From Acidihalobacter ferrooxydans (GTDB lineage: Bacteria; Pseudomonadota; Gammaproteobacteria; DSM-5130; Acidihalobacteraceae), in assembly GCF_001975725.1 (NCBI RefSeq), contig NZ_CP019434.1:2906792-2970791 (forward strand): 64,000 bases of DNA, in the 5' to 3' direction. A program made the position numbers and the translations under genes. This document shows, in pieces, positions 34,001-45,492 of the stretch (positions are counted from its first letter, which is position 1; each line of letters begins with the position of its first letter). The notes under the pieces were generated by a model that was not told the origin of the DNA, searched no databases, and saw nothing but the letters and a program-made list of their open reading frames with translations.

Positions 34001-36052
34001 TTGGATACCTCACAAGAGCCTTCGGGAGACGACCTTGCGGCGCTGCTTCCTTATCTGCGCGATGTCGTATTCCGAACCCGTGGACGCACCTACTGGTCCT
34101 ACCTGAGTCCGAGCTGGGAGACACTGACCGGCTACACCGTCGAGGAATCGCTGGGGCAGCACATTCTCGACCTCGTTCACCCGGAGGACCGCCAGCAAAA
34201 CGCTGCGGTCAGAGACGCCCTGGCAGACGGGCAGGCTCCCGCGTCACAACACGTCAAGCGAATGATCCGCAAGGATGGGCGCGTGATCTGGGTAGAGGTG
34301 GACGTGCGTCCGGTTTACGAGCCGGGCAGCGAAGTCCCGGCTGGCATTGGCACGTTGCGCGATGTCAGTGACCGCATACGCCTGCACGCCACGCTGCAGG
34401 AAGAGCGACACATGGCCCACGCTACGCTGGCCGCGCTTTCGGAAGGAGTGATCGTGCTCGACTTCGCGCGTCGGATACGCTTCATGAACGCTGCCGCGCA
34501 GGAACTCACCGGAGTGAACGAAACCGCCGTACGCAACCATCCGATCACCGAGGTGATCCGGATTCAGGGAGCCAGCCTCGGGGCCGCCATACACGACAGT
34601 ATCGCTCATCAGTACCCGAGGTTTCTCAGCGGTCGCACGCAACTGGTCATCGGCGACGGCACAGTGGCCGACGCCGACCTGGCCATCACCCCTCTGGTGG
34701 AGAACGGCAGAGCGCGTGGCTGCGTGATCGTGATACGCGATGTGCGCGAACAGCGACAACTGCAAACCCAGCTAACCTATCAGGCCAACCATGACCTCCT
34801 CACGCGACTCAGCAACCGCGCCGCGATGCAGGATGCGCTGACGCGCGAACACAGCCGCGCGATGCGCCACAGCACGCCCTATACCCTTTTGCTGATCGAC
34901 CTCGATCACTTCAAGATGGTCAACGACCATTACGGCCATGCGTTTGGCGACGACGTGCTCAGACAGGTCGCCAACGCCATTCAACACAGTCTGCGCGAGA
35001 GCGACATGCTGGCACGCTGGGGTGGCGAGGAATTCCTGGCGCTGCTGCCGGACACCGATCAGGAAGAAGGCGCTGCGGTCGCTGAACGCGCACGCCTCAC
35101 GGTCGAACGCCTGGACCTGCATTGCCACGGTCTGCGCGTGCCGCTCACCGTCAGTATCGGCGTAGGTTGCAATGCGCACCTGCAAGACCCCGCCGAGAGC
35201 GTGCTGCTGCGCACCGACGCCGCATTGTACGAAGCCAAACAGGCGGGGCGTAACCAGGTCTGGTGTGATGGCAAGAGCGGACTCGACGTGCTGGGAATGG
35301 CGGTGCGCGTCCAGCAAGCACTGCAACTGCATTACCTGCGGCTGGCATTCCAGCCGATCTTCGATCTGACGACCGGCCATGAAGTCGGCCACGAGGCGCT
35401 GGCCCGCCTGTGGTCCGCGGAAGGCCGGTTCTATGCTGCCAAAACCTTCATCCAGGCTGCCCGGCGGCTCAACCTGCTCCACCTCGTCGACGCCGCGCTG
35501 ATCCCGCAGGCGATGGCGCATTGCAGCGCGCTCCAATCGACCCGCTCCACCCGACTGCACTTCGTCAATATCTCGGCCGATCTGCTGCGCCGGCCCGAAT
35601 ACATACGCCGCGTCATCGAAACGGCCCTGGAGGCCTGCGCCCACTGCGCCGGAACCCGGAACAGCGATCTGCCGCTGGTGCTGGAACTGAGCGCGCGGGA
35701 ATTCGGCGACGACACCCGCAAGATCCGTACAGCACTCGCCCCGTTGCTCGACTTCGGCATGCAACTCGCCATAGACCGTTTCAGCACCGGCTACGCCTCA
35801 CTGCGCCACCTCGGCGAGCTGCCGGTGAATTACATCAAACTCGAAGGCGACCTGCTGCGCAACGTGGCATCCAGTGCCAGCATGCGTGCAGTCATCCGCG
35901 GTATCCAGCACATGGCCGATGACACCGGCGCGCGCATTATCGTCGAGCACGTTCAGGACGCGGACACCGACGCGCTGGCCCGCGACCTCGGCATCGACTG
36001 GGCTCAGGGAAACTTTTACGCCGCCGCGCAGGAACCGCAAAGCCTCGCCTGA
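34001..36052 (+). CDS. PAS-PAS-GGDEF-EAL protein with degenerate EAL domain
   Basis: 683-residue predicted cytoplasmic c-di-GMP protein, no membrane segment seen. PAS 1 spans about 15-125 (SYLSPSWETLTGYTVEE) with a PAC-like end (GIGTLRDVSDR), PAS 2 about 135-250 (ALSEGVIVLDFARRIRFMN). The GGDEF domain (about 265-425) has NHDLLTRLSNR, LIDLDHFKMVND and an intact GGEEF at 341-345, so diguanylate cyclase activity is plausible. The EAL domain (about 435-675) keeps EAL at 465-467 but has IDRF (591-594) instead of DDFG and EHVQ (649-652) instead of EGVE, suggesting loss of phosphodiesterase activity. Start is TTG at 34001 with AAGGAG seven bases upstream. Confidence 0.9.
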   Translation: MDTSQEPSGDDLAALLPYLRDVVFRTRGRTYWSYLSPSWETLTGYTVEESLGQHILDLVHPEDRQQNAAVRDALADGQAPASQHVKRMIRKDGRVIWVEVDVRPVYEPGSEVPAGIGTLRDVSDRIRLHATLQEERHMAHATLAALSEGVIVLDFARRIRFMNAAAQELTGVNETAVRNHPITEVIRIQGASLGAAIHDSIAHQYPRFLSGRTQLVIGDGTVADADLAITPLVENGRARGCVIVIRDVREQRQLQTQLTYQANHDLLTRLSNRAAMQDALTREHSRAMRHSTPYTLLLIDLDHFKMVNDHYGHAFGDDVLRQVANAIQHSLRESDMLARWGGEEFLALLPDTDQEEGAAVAERARLTVERLDLHCHGLRVPLTVSIGVGCNAHLQDPAESVLLRTDAALYEAKQAGRNQVWCDGKSGLDVLGMAVRVQQALQLHYLRLAFQPIFDLTTGHEVGHEALARLWSAEGRFYAAKTFIQAARRLNLLHLVDAALIPQAMAHCSALQSTRSTRLHFVNISADLLRRPEYIRRVIETALEACAHCAGTRNSDLPLVLELSAREFGDDTRKIRTALAPLLDFGMQLAIDRFSTGYASLRHLGELPVNYIKLEGDLLRNVASSASMRAVIRGIQHMADDTGARIIVEHVQDADTDALARDLGIDWAQGNFYAAAQEPQSLA

Positions 36053-36103
36053 ACACGCTATGATTACCGTCCACACGGCCATCAAACCGCAGGAGATCAC
36101 ATC

Positions 36104-36541
36104 GTGAGCGACGCACTGCATATCGTCTGCCCGCACTGTGCGGCAGTGAACCGGATCACCGTCAACCGCCTCGGCGACCAACCCAAATGCGGCCAATGCC
36201 ACCGGCCCCTGTTCGACGGACAGCCCGTCGCACTCGACGCCGCCGCATTCCAGAAACACATCACACGCAACGACATCCCCGTTCTGGTCGATTTCTGGGC
36301 GCCCTGGTGCGGCCCGTGCAAAATGATGGCACCGCATTACGCGCAAGCTGCCGCGCAGCTCGAACCCCACGTACGGCTGGTCAAAGTCGACACCGAAGCC
36401 GAGCAAGCGCTCGGCGCGCAATTCGGCATCCGCAGCATTCCAACCCTGGCGCTGTTCAAGGGTGGCCGCGAAATCGCCCGGCAGGCCGGCGCCATGGGCA
36501 GCGCGGACATCGTGCGCTGGACCCAGGCCAACAACGCCTGA
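36104..36541 (+). CDS. trxC: Thioredoxin 2
   Basis: 145-residue zinc-binding thioredoxin. An N-terminal zinc motif (CPHC at 9-12, CGQC at 29-32) precedes a thioredoxin fold with active site WCGPC at 68-72 and cis-Pro in IRSIPTLALF. TrxC reduces ribonucleotide reductase and other disulfides and its zinc domain senses oxidation. The start is GTG at 36104 with AGGAG nine bases upstream. It lies 51 bases downstream of the GGDEF/EAL gene; the next gene is 296 bp away. Confidence 0.93.
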   Translation: MSDALHIVCPHCAAVNRITVNRLGDQPKCGQCHRPLFDGQPVALDAAAFQKHITRNDIPVLVDFWAPWCGPCKMMAPHYAQAAAQLEPHVRLVKVDTEAEQALGAQFGIRSIPTLALFKGGREIARQAGAMGSADIVRWTQANNA

Positions 36542-36837
36542 GACAGGCCACCTCCCTGCATCGGTCGCCCTGAACGTCTAAGCTATAAAGCCTTCGCAAG
36601 GCCGACGCGCGACGCCGGGCGCAATGCGCAAGGCTGAGCCTGACGCACCGGGAAAAAATCGTCTGCGGCGGCGCGCCCATGCACCGGCTGTTCCGCCCGC
36701 CGCGCCACGAACAGCCGGGTTAGTCGTGAAATGTCGGGATTTTCGGGAAAAGGCCCGCAAACGCGCGCAAAACTGGACAAGCTGCACGCTGTTCGGCAAA
36801 CTCCGCGCATTCGCGACATCCGCCGCGACCACGATAG
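36542..36837. other. Spacer upstream of aroQ-accBC
   Basis: 296 bp with no conserved open frame. A large spacer before aroQ-accB-accC is common in gammaproteobacteria and usually holds the acc promoter and leader. No clear sigma-70 promoter or terminator could be assigned by eye. Confidence 0.4.
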
Positions 36838-37302
36838 ATGCCGATGTCTAAAATCCTACTCGTCAATGGCCCCAATCTGAATCTTCTCGGAACCCGGGAA
36901 CCTCAGCGCTACGGCTCGGCGACCCTGGCGCAGATCGAAACCGACAGCCGCCATCGCGCCCTGGAGCTGGGCTTCGAGTTCACCTGTTTCCAGGCCAACG
37001 GCGAAGGCGCGCTGATCGACCGAATCCAGCAGGCAGCGCGCGAACACGTCGATTTCATCATCATCAATCCGGGCGCCTACACGCATACCAGCATCGCGCT
37101 GCGCGATGCCCTGCTGGCTGTCGCCATCCCCTTCATCGAAGTGCACCTGTCCAACATCCACGCTCGCGAGCCCTTTCGCCACCACTCCTATCTGTCGGAT
37201 GTGGCGCACGGGGTCATCGTCGGGCTCGGCGCACTCGGTTACCGACTGGCGCTGGACGCCGCCGCGCAGGCGCTCGCCCGCCCACGTCCCATTGAGGTTT
37301 GA
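36838..37302 (+). CDS. aroQ: Type II 3-dehydroquinate dehydratase
   Basis: Third step of the shikimate pathway, 154 residues. [22 protein letters not shown] at the N-terminus (tyrosine and arginine of the active site), [19 protein letters not shown], and [20 protein letters not shown] are diagnostic of the type II dodecameric enzyme. Two ATGs two codons apart (36838 and 36844) are both possible; neither has a strong ribosome site. It is followed two bases later by accB and is typically co-transcribed with it. Confidence 0.95.
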   Translation: MPMSKILLVNGPNLNLLGTREPQRYGSATLAQIETDSRHRALELGFEFTCFQANGEGALIDRIQQAAREHVDFIIINPGAYTHTSIALRDALLAVAIPFIEVHLSNIHAREPFRHHSYLSDVAHGVIVGLGALGYRLALDAAAQALARPRPIEV

Positions 37303-37304
37303 AC

Positions 37305-37754
37305 ATGGATATTCGCAAGGTCAAGAAGCTGATCGAGCTGCTTGAATCCTCCGGCATCGCCGAAATCGAAATCAAGGAAGGCGAGGAGTCTGTGCGCATC
37401 AGCCGCAGCAGCTCCGCGCCCGCGCCGATGGCCTATGCAGCGCCTCCGCCGCCCGCCGTGGCGCCGGCCGCGCCGGTCGCGCCCGCACCATCGGCGCCCA
37501 CAGCGGATACCCTCCCAGCCGGCCACCGCGTGACCTCACCGATGGTCGGCACCTTTTATCGCGCCTCCACGCCCGGCGCCAAACCCTTCGTCGACATCGG
37601 CCAGAGCGTCGAGGTGGGAGATACGCTCTGCATCATCGAAGCGATGAAAATGCTCAACCAGATCGAGGCCGATCACGCCGGCGTGATCAAGGCGATTCTG
37701 GTTGAGAACGCCCAGCCCGTGGAATACGGCGAACCGCTGTTCATCATCGAGTGA
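37305..37754 (+). CDS. accB: Biotin carboxyl carrier protein of acetyl-CoA carboxylase
   Basis: 149-residue biotin carrier. The N-terminal dimerisation segment ([20 protein letters not shown]) is joined by a Pro/Ala-rich linker (about 40-70) to the biotinyl domain, which contains the EAMKM motif with biotin-accepting Lys115. [19 protein letters not shown] is the usual domain start. GAGG lies just before the ATG at 37305. accC follows after six bases; together they form the first half-reaction of fatty-acid synthesis. Confidence 0.96.
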   Translation: MDIRKVKKLIELLESSGIAEIEIKEGEESVRISRSSSAPAPMAYAAPPPPAVAPAAPVAPAPSAPTADTLPAGHRVTSPMVGTFYRASTPGAKPFVDIGQSVEVGDTLCIIEAMKMLNQIEADHAGVIKAILVENAQPVEYGEPLFIIE

Positions 37755-37760
37755 TGCCCC

Positions 37761-39100
<1,340 letters not shown>

Positions 39101-39101
<1 letters not shown>

Positions 39102-39985
39102 TGGCCTGGCAGAACCTGATCCTCACCGCCGCGCGCGAACAGGTCGACGCCCTCGAAACACGCTTGCTCGGCGCAGGCGCATTGTCCGTCTCCGTCGGCG
39201 ATGCCGGTGATGTGCCCGTGCTCGAACCGGCACCGGGCGAAACGCCACTGTGGCCGGAAAACACCCTCACCGCGCTGTTTGAAGCCGATGTCGAACTGGC
39301 CGCGCTGGCGAGCGCACTCAGCGCCGAATTCGCCCTCGCCGCCGCCCCGCGCACCGAAACCGTCGCCGATCAGGACTGGGAACGCGCGTGGATGGCCGAC
39401 TTCCAGCCGATGCGCTTCGGCGCACGGCTGTGGATCTGCCCGAGTTGGCACACCCCACCCGCGGACGACGCTGTCAACCTGATTCTCGACCCGGGGCTGG
39501 CCTTCGGCACGGGCACGCACCCGACCACCGCACTCTGCCTGGAATGGCTGGACGCCAATCCGCCGTGCGGTGCGCTGGCACTCGACTATGGCTGTGGCTC
39601 GGGCATTCTCAGCCTCGCCGCGCTCAAGCTCGGCGCGCGACACGTCTGGGCCGTCGATATCGACCCGCAGGCGCTGACCGCCACCGCCGACAACGCCGCA
39701 CGCAACGCCATCCCCGCCAGCAATCTGTATGCCGTCGAACCGCCCGAGCTGCCGCCGCTGACCGCCGACCTGGTGATGGCCAACATCCTGTCCGGGCCAC
39801 TGATCGAACTGGCCCCGCGGCTGTGCCAACATCTCAAACCGGGCGGCAAGCTGATTCTGTCCGGCATTCTTGCGACACAGGCCGACGCAGTGCGCGACGC
39901 CTATAATGCGTGCATTGCGCACTGGGAACCGCGCGCCGAGCGCGACGGCTGGGTGCGGCTTGCCGGACGCCGCGCAGAGGCCTGA
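39101..39985 (+). CDS. prmA: Ribosomal protein L11 methyltransferase
   Basis: 294-residue SAM-dependent enzyme that trimethylates ribosomal protein L11. The N-terminal substrate domain (about 1-95) is followed by the Rossmann fold with [34 protein letters not shown] (motif I) and [10 protein letters not shown] (catalytic-region NIL). The C-terminus GWVRLAGRR matches the family (W.RL.G.R). Its ATG overlaps the accC stop by one base. accC-prmA is a usual gammaproteobacterial order. Confidence 0.95.
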
Positions 39986-40053
39986 ACCCACCGCGCACGC
40001 GTGTACAATTCACGCATCGGGGCACACGCCCGCGCCGCCGCCATAACGCCGCC

Positions 40054-40839
40054 ATGTATGTCGAATGCCCGCATTGCCAAGCGCTCTACCGCGTCAGCCA
40101 GGCCGAACTCACCGCCGCGGGCGGCTGGGTGCGTTGCGGCGAATGCAACCGGGTTTTCGATACCGGCCTCGTGCAGAACACCTCGACCACCCGAACGTCC
40201 AGGCCGCACGATGACGCATCGCCTGACGATGATCGTCCTGACGACCCCATTGACGGCCACCCGACGGAAACCGGGCAGGGTGATATCGACGAATTCGAAG
40301 ATCCACTCGCACACAGCGCATTCGAAGCCGCGCCGTCCTTGCCGCCGCCCCGGCGCAGATGGGCGCTCACCCTGACCCTGAGCGCCCTGAGTGTGCTGCT
40401 CGTCGGCGTGCTTGGGGTGGTCTACGTTTACCTGCAACGCGACCAGCTCGCCAAATACGACTCGCTGCGCCCCGCGCTGACCCAACTGTGCAATCTCACC
40501 GGCTGCAGGCTGCCCCCGCAGGTCGACCTCGCCGCCATCGCCCTGACCAGCCGTAACATTTTCGCCCACCCCAATGTTCCACATGCCCTGATGGTGACCG
40601 CCACCCTCGTCAATCAGGCCCCGTTCCCGCAACCGTACCCGGTGCTGCAGATCAGTTTTTCCAATCTCGAAGGCAAAACGGTCGCGCTGGGGCGTTTCAA
40701 ACCGAGTCAGTACCTGCCACAAGGCGCCAATCCACATGCGCTCATGCCGGTCGGAAAACCCATCGACCTGAGCTTCACAATCAACGACCCCGGTCAGCAG
40801 GCGCTGGCCTATCAGTTCAGCTTCCACTCCAATCCATAA
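40054..40839 (+). CDS. Zinc-ribbon, DUF3426 membrane protein
   Basis: 261 residues. The N-terminus MYVECPHCQALYRVSQAEL and CGECNRVFDTG is the MJ0042-type zinc ribbon (CPHC and CGEC). A low-complexity acidic linker (about 45-100) leads to one transmembrane helix (about 106-128) and a C-terminal DUF3426 domain with VTATLVNQAPFPQPYPVLQISF and KPIDLSFTINDP. Topology suggests the ribbon in the cytoplasm and the domain in the periplasm. Function is unknown. It lies after prmA, as often seen. Confidence 0.87.
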   Translation: MYVECPHCQALYRVSQAELTAAGGWVRCGECNRVFDTGLVQNTSTTRTSRPHDDASPDDDRPDDPIDGHPTETGQGDIDEFEDPLAHSAFEAAPSLPPPRRRWALTLTLSALSVLLVGVLGVVYVYLQRDQLAKYDSLRPALTQLCNLTGCRLPPQVDLAAIALTSRNIFAHPNVPHALMVTATLVNQAPFPQPYPVLQISFSNLEGKTVALGRFKPSQYLPQGANPHALMPVGKPIDLSFTINDPGQQALAYQFSFHSNP

Positions 40840-40870
40840 CGCCCGCGACGCGCACCTTGCACGCCCATGC

Positions 40871-40897
40871 GCGTTCTTTCCCGTCCGGGAAGAACGC
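40871..40897 (+). terminator. Hairpin after the DUF3426 gene
   Basis: GCGTTCTTTCCC pairs with GGGAAGAACGC (one bulged T) across a 4-base loop, 31 bases after the stop codon. Only a short TTT occurs 16 bases further. It may end the aroQ-accBC-prmA transcript or separate it from dusB. Confidence 0.5.
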
Positions 40898-40972
40898 AGC
40901 CTGACGCATCTTTACAGTGCCGCGACGAGGGACTAAGGTATTTGCGCCCAGCATCCGGATAGTCTGGCTCGT

Positions 40973-41974
40973 ATGCACATCGGTTCATTCCAACTCGAAA
41001 GCCCCCTGATCCTCGCCCCGATGGCCGGCGTGACCGATCGTCCTTTCCGTACGCTCTGTCGACGTCTTGGCGCCGGACTGGCCGTCTCCGAAATGGTCAC
41101 GACCCGCCCCGAACTGCGTGCCAGCGACAAGACCCGCCTGCGACTCGACCATCGCGGCGAACCCGACCCGCGCAGCGTGCAGATCGCTGGCGCCGATCCC
41201 GGGATGCTCGCCGCCGCCGCGCGCATCAACGTCGCCGAAGGCGCGCAGATCATCGACATCAACATGGGCTGCCCGGCCAAGAAAGTCTGCAGCAAGGCGG
41301 CCGGCTCGGCCCTGCTGCGCGACGAAGCACTGGTCCAACGTATTCTCGAGGCCGTGGTCGGCGCCGTGGACGTACCCGTCACCCTCAAGATCCGCACCGG
41401 CTGGTGCCCCGACACACGTAACGCCGTGCGCATCGCCGGCCTCGCCGAGGCTGCCGGGATTCAGGCGTTGGCCGTGCATGGCCGCACCCGTGCCTGCGGG
41501 TTTACCGGAGCGGCCGAATTCGACACCGTCCGGGCCGTCAAGCAATCCGTACGCATCCCGGTCATCGCCAATGGCGACATCGCCAGCCCTGAAGCCGCCG
41601 CGCAGGTGCTCAGCGCCACCGGCGCCGATGCCCTGATGATCGGGCGCGCGGCGCAGGGCCGGCCGTGGATCTTCCGCGAAATCGCCCACTACCTCGCCAC
41701 GGGCGAACGACTCGCCGCACCCACTGCGAGCGAAGTCGAAGCCATCATGCTCGAACACCTCGATACGCTGCACCGTTTCTACGGTGAAGCGCGCGGCTAC
41801 CGCGTCGCCCGCAAACACATCGACTGGTATCTCAAGGATCGGCTCGCCCAGGACAACCCCGACGCCCGCGCGTGGCGCAGGCGCATCCTCGCCGCCGAGG
41901 GCAGCATGGCGCAACGACGCCTGCTGGTCTCCTTCCTGCACCAACACGAGCACGCCGGAGCTGCCGCCGCATGA
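40973..41974 (+). CDS. dusB: tRNA-dihydrouridine synthase B
   Basis: FMN-dependent enzyme making dihydrouridine in the tRNA D loop; 333 residues. LESPLILAPMAGVTDRPFR, IDINMGCPAKKVCSKAAGSALLRD (with the catalytic Cys region), VTLKIRTGW, HGRTR and IPVIANGDI are conserved. The C-terminal helical domain (from about 245) contains RKHIDWYLK. The stop overlaps the fis ATG (ATGA), matching the dusB-fis operon of gammaproteobacteria. Confidence 0.96.
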   Translation: MHIGSFQLESPLILAPMAGVTDRPFRTLCRRLGAGLAVSEMVTTRPELRASDKTRLRLDHRGEPDPRSVQIAGADPGMLAAAARINVAEGAQIIDINMGCPAKKVCSKAAGSALLRDEALVQRILEAVVGAVDVPVTLKIRTGWCPDTRNAVRIAGLAEAAGIQALAVHGRTRACGFTGAAEFDTVRAVKQSVRIPVIANGDIASPEAAAQVLSATGADALMIGRAAQGRPWIFREIAHYLATGERLAAPTASEVEAIMLEHLDTLHRFYGEARGYRVARKHIDWYLKDRLAQDNPDARAWRRRILAAEGSMAQRRLLVSFLHQHEHAGAAAA

Positions 41975-42252
41975 GTGCCGACAGCAGCTTTCTGAACATT
42001 CCCGGTGCGGATGCGGAAACCGGCGACGCCCCGCTGACCCATGCAGTGCGGCGCTCCATCGACGCTTACTTCGCCGCGCTCGACGGTCACGAACCGAGCG
42101 CGCTCTACCGCATGGTGCTGGCAGAAGTCGAACGCCCGCTGCTCGAAGCCGTGCTCGCACAGACGCAGGGCAATCAATGCCGCGCGGCGGCCTACCTCGG
42201 CATCAGCCGCGGCACCCTGCGCAAGAAGCTCAAGGAATACAACCTCGGCTGA
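41971..42252 (+). CDS. fis: DNA-binding protein Fis
   Basis: 93-residue nucleoid protein that bends DNA and regulates rRNA and many promoters. The C-terminal helix-turn-helix (RAAAYLGISRGTLRKKLKEYNL) is nearly invariant. The N-terminal beta-hairpin arm region is present but divergent. The ATG at 41971 overlaps dusB by four bases; dusB-fis co-transcription is standard. A family-A repeat begins 78 bases after the stop. Confidence 0.96.
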   Translation: MSADSSFLNIPGADAETGDAPLTHAVRRSIDAYFAALDGHEPSALYRMVLAEVERPLLEAVLAQTQGNQCRAAAYLGISRGTLRKKLKEYNLG

Positions 42253-42330
42253 CATCGCTCGCAGGCCAGCCAACACAGCGCCCGCGCGCGCGCCGCAGTC
42301 CACCGCGCGGATCGTGCTGCGCTTTACTTC

Positions 42331-42484
42331 ACCCGAATGTTTCACAAATTTACACAGATCTCGCTAGTTTCTTGATTCTATTTCCTCTGCCGGTCGCCAT
42401 CACCGATACGCTGCTCCTTCGGTAATTCCCTTGTGAAAACACTATCCGGCGCGATATCAGCACAGATTTATGAAACAGTCGGGT
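42331..42484. repeat. Family A inverted-repeat element, copy A4
   Basis: 154 bp. Left ACCCGAATGTTTCACAA, right TTATGAAACAGTCGGGT; inner segments TTCCCTTGTGAAA and the divergent left counterpart. It is more diverged than A2, especially around 42350-42375. Orientation as A3 and A5. TC stands on both sides of the ends. It lies in the fis-rep spacer. Confidence 0.8.
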
Positions 42485-42569
42485 TCAGGCTTCTGCCCGG
42501 ACAATTCACACCGCGCAATGCGCGCCGCGATAGGCGCCCCCGCGCAGTTCGCGTAAAATCGCTCCTCCC

Positions 42570-44582
42570 ATGAGCACATCCCCCGAACTCGAAGGCCTTA
42601 ACCCGACGCAACGCGCCGCCGTCAAACAGACCGACCGGCCGCTGCTCGTGCTGGCCGGTGCCGGCAGCGGCAAGACCCGCGTGATCACCGCCAAGATCGC
42701 ACATCTGGTGCGCCAGCGCGGTATCGATCCGCGCGGCATCTACGCGGTGACCTTCACCAACAAGGCCGCGCGCGAGATGAAAGCGCGTGCCGCGGCCCTG
42801 CTCTCGCGCACGGAAAGCCGCGGACTCACCGTCTCCACCTTCCATACGCTCGGCCTCAACCTGTTGCGCCTGGAACTTCAGCACGTCGGACTCAAGCCCG
42901 GCTTTTCCATCTTCGATGCGCAGGACAGCACGGCACTGATCCGCGAGCTGACGCACAAGGACGCGCCCGGCGAAGCCGACGGCATCCGCGGGCAGATATC
43001 CACCTGGAAAAACGACCTGCTGCGCCCGGAAGAAGCGCTTGCCCGCGCCGAGAACGACCTGCAACAGACCGCGGCCAAGGTCTACGTCGCCTACCAGCGC
43101 TCGCTGGCCGCGTACAACGCCGTCGACTTCGACGACCTCATCCTGCACCCGGTGCGCCTGCTCGAAGAGCACGCCGAGGCCCGCGAACGCTGGCAGAACC
43201 GCGTGCGCCATCTGCTGGTCGACGAATACCAGGACACCAACGCCTGCCAGTACCGCCTCATGCGCCTGCTGGTCGGCGTCGACGGAGGACTCACCGCGGT
43301 CGGCGACGACGACCAGTCGATCTACGCCTGGCGCGGCGCGCGACCCGAAAATCTCGCGCAGCTCGGCAAGGACTTCCCGCGCCTCGAAGTGGTCAAGCTG
43401 GAGCAGAACTACCGCTCCACCGGGCGCATCCTGCAAAGCGCCAACCACCTCATCGCCAACAACCCGCATCTCTACGAAAAGCGGCTGTGGAGCGCGCTCG
43501 GCGCCGGCGAGATGCTGCGTGTGCTGCCCAGCAAGGACGCCGAAGACGAAGCCACCAAAGTGGTCTCGGAGATCATCAAACGGCACTTCCAGGAACGCGC
43601 CGGCTACCGCGACTTCGCCATCCTCTACCGCGGCAATCATCAGGCCCGGGAATTCGAACGCCGACTGCGCGAACAGAACGTACCGTACAAGCTCTCCGGC
43701 GGCACCTCGTTCTTCGCGCGCCAGGAAATCAAGGACGTAATGGGCTACCTGCGCCTGCTGGTGAACCCGGACGACGACGCGGCCTTTCTGCGCGTGGTCA
43801 ACGCGCCGCGCCGCGGCATCGGTCCATCCACGCTGGAAACGCTCGGTCAGTACGCGCAGCAGCGCGGTGTCGGCCTGCTCGCCGCGACCGGCGAACTCGG
43901 CCTGGAACAGCAACTGTCGGCCCGCGCGCTCAACGCCGTGCGGCGCTTCGCCGACTGGGCCGGCGAGCTCGCCCGCCGGGCCGCCGACCCGGAAGCCGAT
44001 CCGGTCGGGCTGACTCGCCGCCTGCTCGACGACATCGACTATCCGGCCTGGCTGGAAGAAACCTACGACGACCCGCGTGCCGCACGGCGTCGCATGGACA
44101 ACGTCGAAGAGCTGATCGGCTGGCTCGGCCGGCTGCGCACCGACGAACCCGAACGCAGCCTGGCCGACCTGGTCGCCCACATGTCGCTGATGGACATCCT
44201 GGAACGCAACAACGAGGAACAGGATCTCGACGCGGTCAACCTGATGACGCTGCACGCGGCCAAGGGCCTGGAGTTTCCGCACGTATTCCTGGTCGGCGTG
44301 GAAGAAGAACTGCTGCCACACCGCTCCAGCATCGAGGCCGACACCATTGAGGAAGAACGCCGCCTGGCCTATGTCGGCATCACCCGCGCCCAACGCACCC
44401 TGACGCTCACCTACGCCGAAAAACGCAAACGTTACGGCGAGGAGATCGACTGCGAACCGAGCCGTTTTCTCGAAGAACTACCGGGCGAGCACCTCGAATG
44501 GCGCCGCGCAGCGGCCACTCACGAGGAACAGCGCGACCTTGGCCGCGCCCAGCTCGCCAACCTCAGAGCACTGCTGGATTGA
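42570..44582 (+). CDS. rep: ATP-dependent DNA helicase Rep
   Basis: Superfamily 1A 3'-5' helicase, 670 residues, close to E. coli Rep (673). Walker A AGAGSGKT at 29-36, [16 protein letters not shown] (motif Ia), [25 protein letters not shown] (motif II), [13 protein letters not shown] (III), [10 protein letters not shown] (IV), [15 protein letters not shown] (V) and [12 protein letters not shown] (VI) are all visible. Rep removes nucleoproteins ahead of replication forks. UvrD is similar, but [12 protein letters not shown] and length favour Rep. Its stop overlaps the proposed TTG start of murI. Confidence 0.94.
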   Translation: MSTSPELEGLNPTQRAAVKQTDRPLLVLAGAGSGKTRVITAKIAHLVRQRGIDPRGIYAVTFTNKAAREMKARAAALLSRTESRGLTVSTFHTLGLNLLRLELQHVGLKPGFSIFDAQDSTALIRELTHKDAPGEADGIRGQISTWKNDLLRPEEALARAENDLQQTAAKVYVAYQRSLAAYNAVDFDDLILHPVRLLEEHAEARERWQNRVRHLLVDEYQDTNACQYRLMRLLVGVDGGLTAVGDDDQSIYAWRGARPENLAQLGKDFPRLEVVKLEQNYRSTGRILQSANHLIANNPHLYEKRLWSALGAGEMLRVLPSKDAEDEATKVVSEIIKRHFQERAGYRDFAILYRGNHQAREFERRLREQNVPYKLSGGTSFFARQEIKDVMGYLRLLVNPDDDAAFLRVVNAPRRGIGPSTLETLGQYAQQRGVGLLAATGELGLEQQLSARALNAVRRFADWAGELARRAADPEADPVGLTRRLLDDIDYPAWLEETYDDPRAARRRMDNVEELIGWLGRLRTDEPERSLADLVAHMSLMDILERNNEEQDLDAVNLMTLHAAKGLEFPHVFLVGVEEELLPHRSSIEADTIEEERRLAYVGITRAQRTLTLTYAEKRKRYGEEIDCEPSRFLEELPGEHLEWRRAAATHEEQRDLGRAQLANLRALLD

Positions 44583-45418
44583 CCGCCGGGTTCACGAGCA
44601 CCGCCCTGCGCCGCCTGCCGATCGGCGTGTTCGACTCCGGTGTCGGCGGGCTGACCGTGCTGCGTGCCCTGCACGAGCGCCTGCCGCACGAAGCCCTGCT
44701 TTATCTTGGCGACATGGCCCGCCTGCCCTACGGCAGCAAGAGCCCGCAAACCGTCTCGCGCTACGCGCTGCAAGCTGCTGGGATGCTCGTCGCACGCGGC
44801 ATCAAACTGCTCGTGGTCGCCTGCAACACGGCCTCGGCGCTGGCCCTGGACGACCTGCGCGCCGCCTTCCCGCAGATTCCAGTGATCGGCGTACTGGAGC
44901 CTGGCGCCGCGGCCGCCTGCGCCGCCACCCGCAGCGGGCGCATCGCCGTCATCGCCACCGAAGGCACCGTCAACGGCGGCGCCTATACGCGCGCCATTCA
45001 TGCCATCCGCCCCGATTGCGAGGTCAGCGCGGCACCCTGTCCACTGTTCGTTGCGCTGGCCGAGGAAGGCTGGCACGACGGCCCCGTTCTCGAGGCCGTC
45101 GCCCGCCGTTATCTCGACCCGCTGTTCGCCACCATCCCGCCGGACGTGCTGGTGCTCGGTTGCACGCATTTCCCCGTACTGGCCGCCACCCTGGCCGCGG
45201 TCGTCGGCCCGCAAACCCGACTGGTCGACTCGGCCAGCACGACCGCCGAAGCCGTGCGCGAAACCCTGCGCGAAACCGGACTCGGCGCGCCGTCCTCGGA
45301 CACGACGCCCACGGTTCACTACCTGACCACCGACACGCCCGAGCGCTTCGCCCGCGTCGCCGCCGGCTTCCTGCCTGCGGCATTGCACCCGCGTGAAGTG
45401 GAATTGATCGATCTGTAG
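44579..45418 (+). CDS. murI: Glutamate racemase
   Basis: Converts L- to D-glutamate for peptidoglycan; 279 residues. [29 protein letters not shown] and [11 protein letters not shown] carry the Asp and the two catalytic cysteines. The frame has no ATG after the rep stop before the conserved start; the TTG at 44579 overlaps the rep stop (TTGA) and gives about 13 residues before IGVFDSG, so I take it as the start with translational coupling. An ATG at 44498 inside rep is the alternative. No strong ribosome site is seen. Confidence 0.93.
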   Translation: MTAGFTSTALRRLPIGVFDSGVGGLTVLRALHERLPHEALLYLGDMARLPYGSKSPQTVSRYALQAAGMLVARGIKLLVVACNTASALALDDLRAAFPQIPVIGVLEPGAAAACAATRSGRIAVIATEGTVNGGAYTRAIHAIRPDCEVSAAPCPLFVALAEEGWHDGPVLEAVARRYLDPLFATIPPDVLVLGCTHFPVLAATLAAVVGPQTRLVDSASTTAEAVRETLRETGLGAPSSDTTPTVHYLTTDTPERFARVAAGFLPAALHPREVELIDL

Positions 45419-45492
45419 ACGCCAGCCACGTCAACGGTAGGTTTTTCAGCAAACGCATGCTATGTTCGCGCCATCCGCCACACGGTACGACC

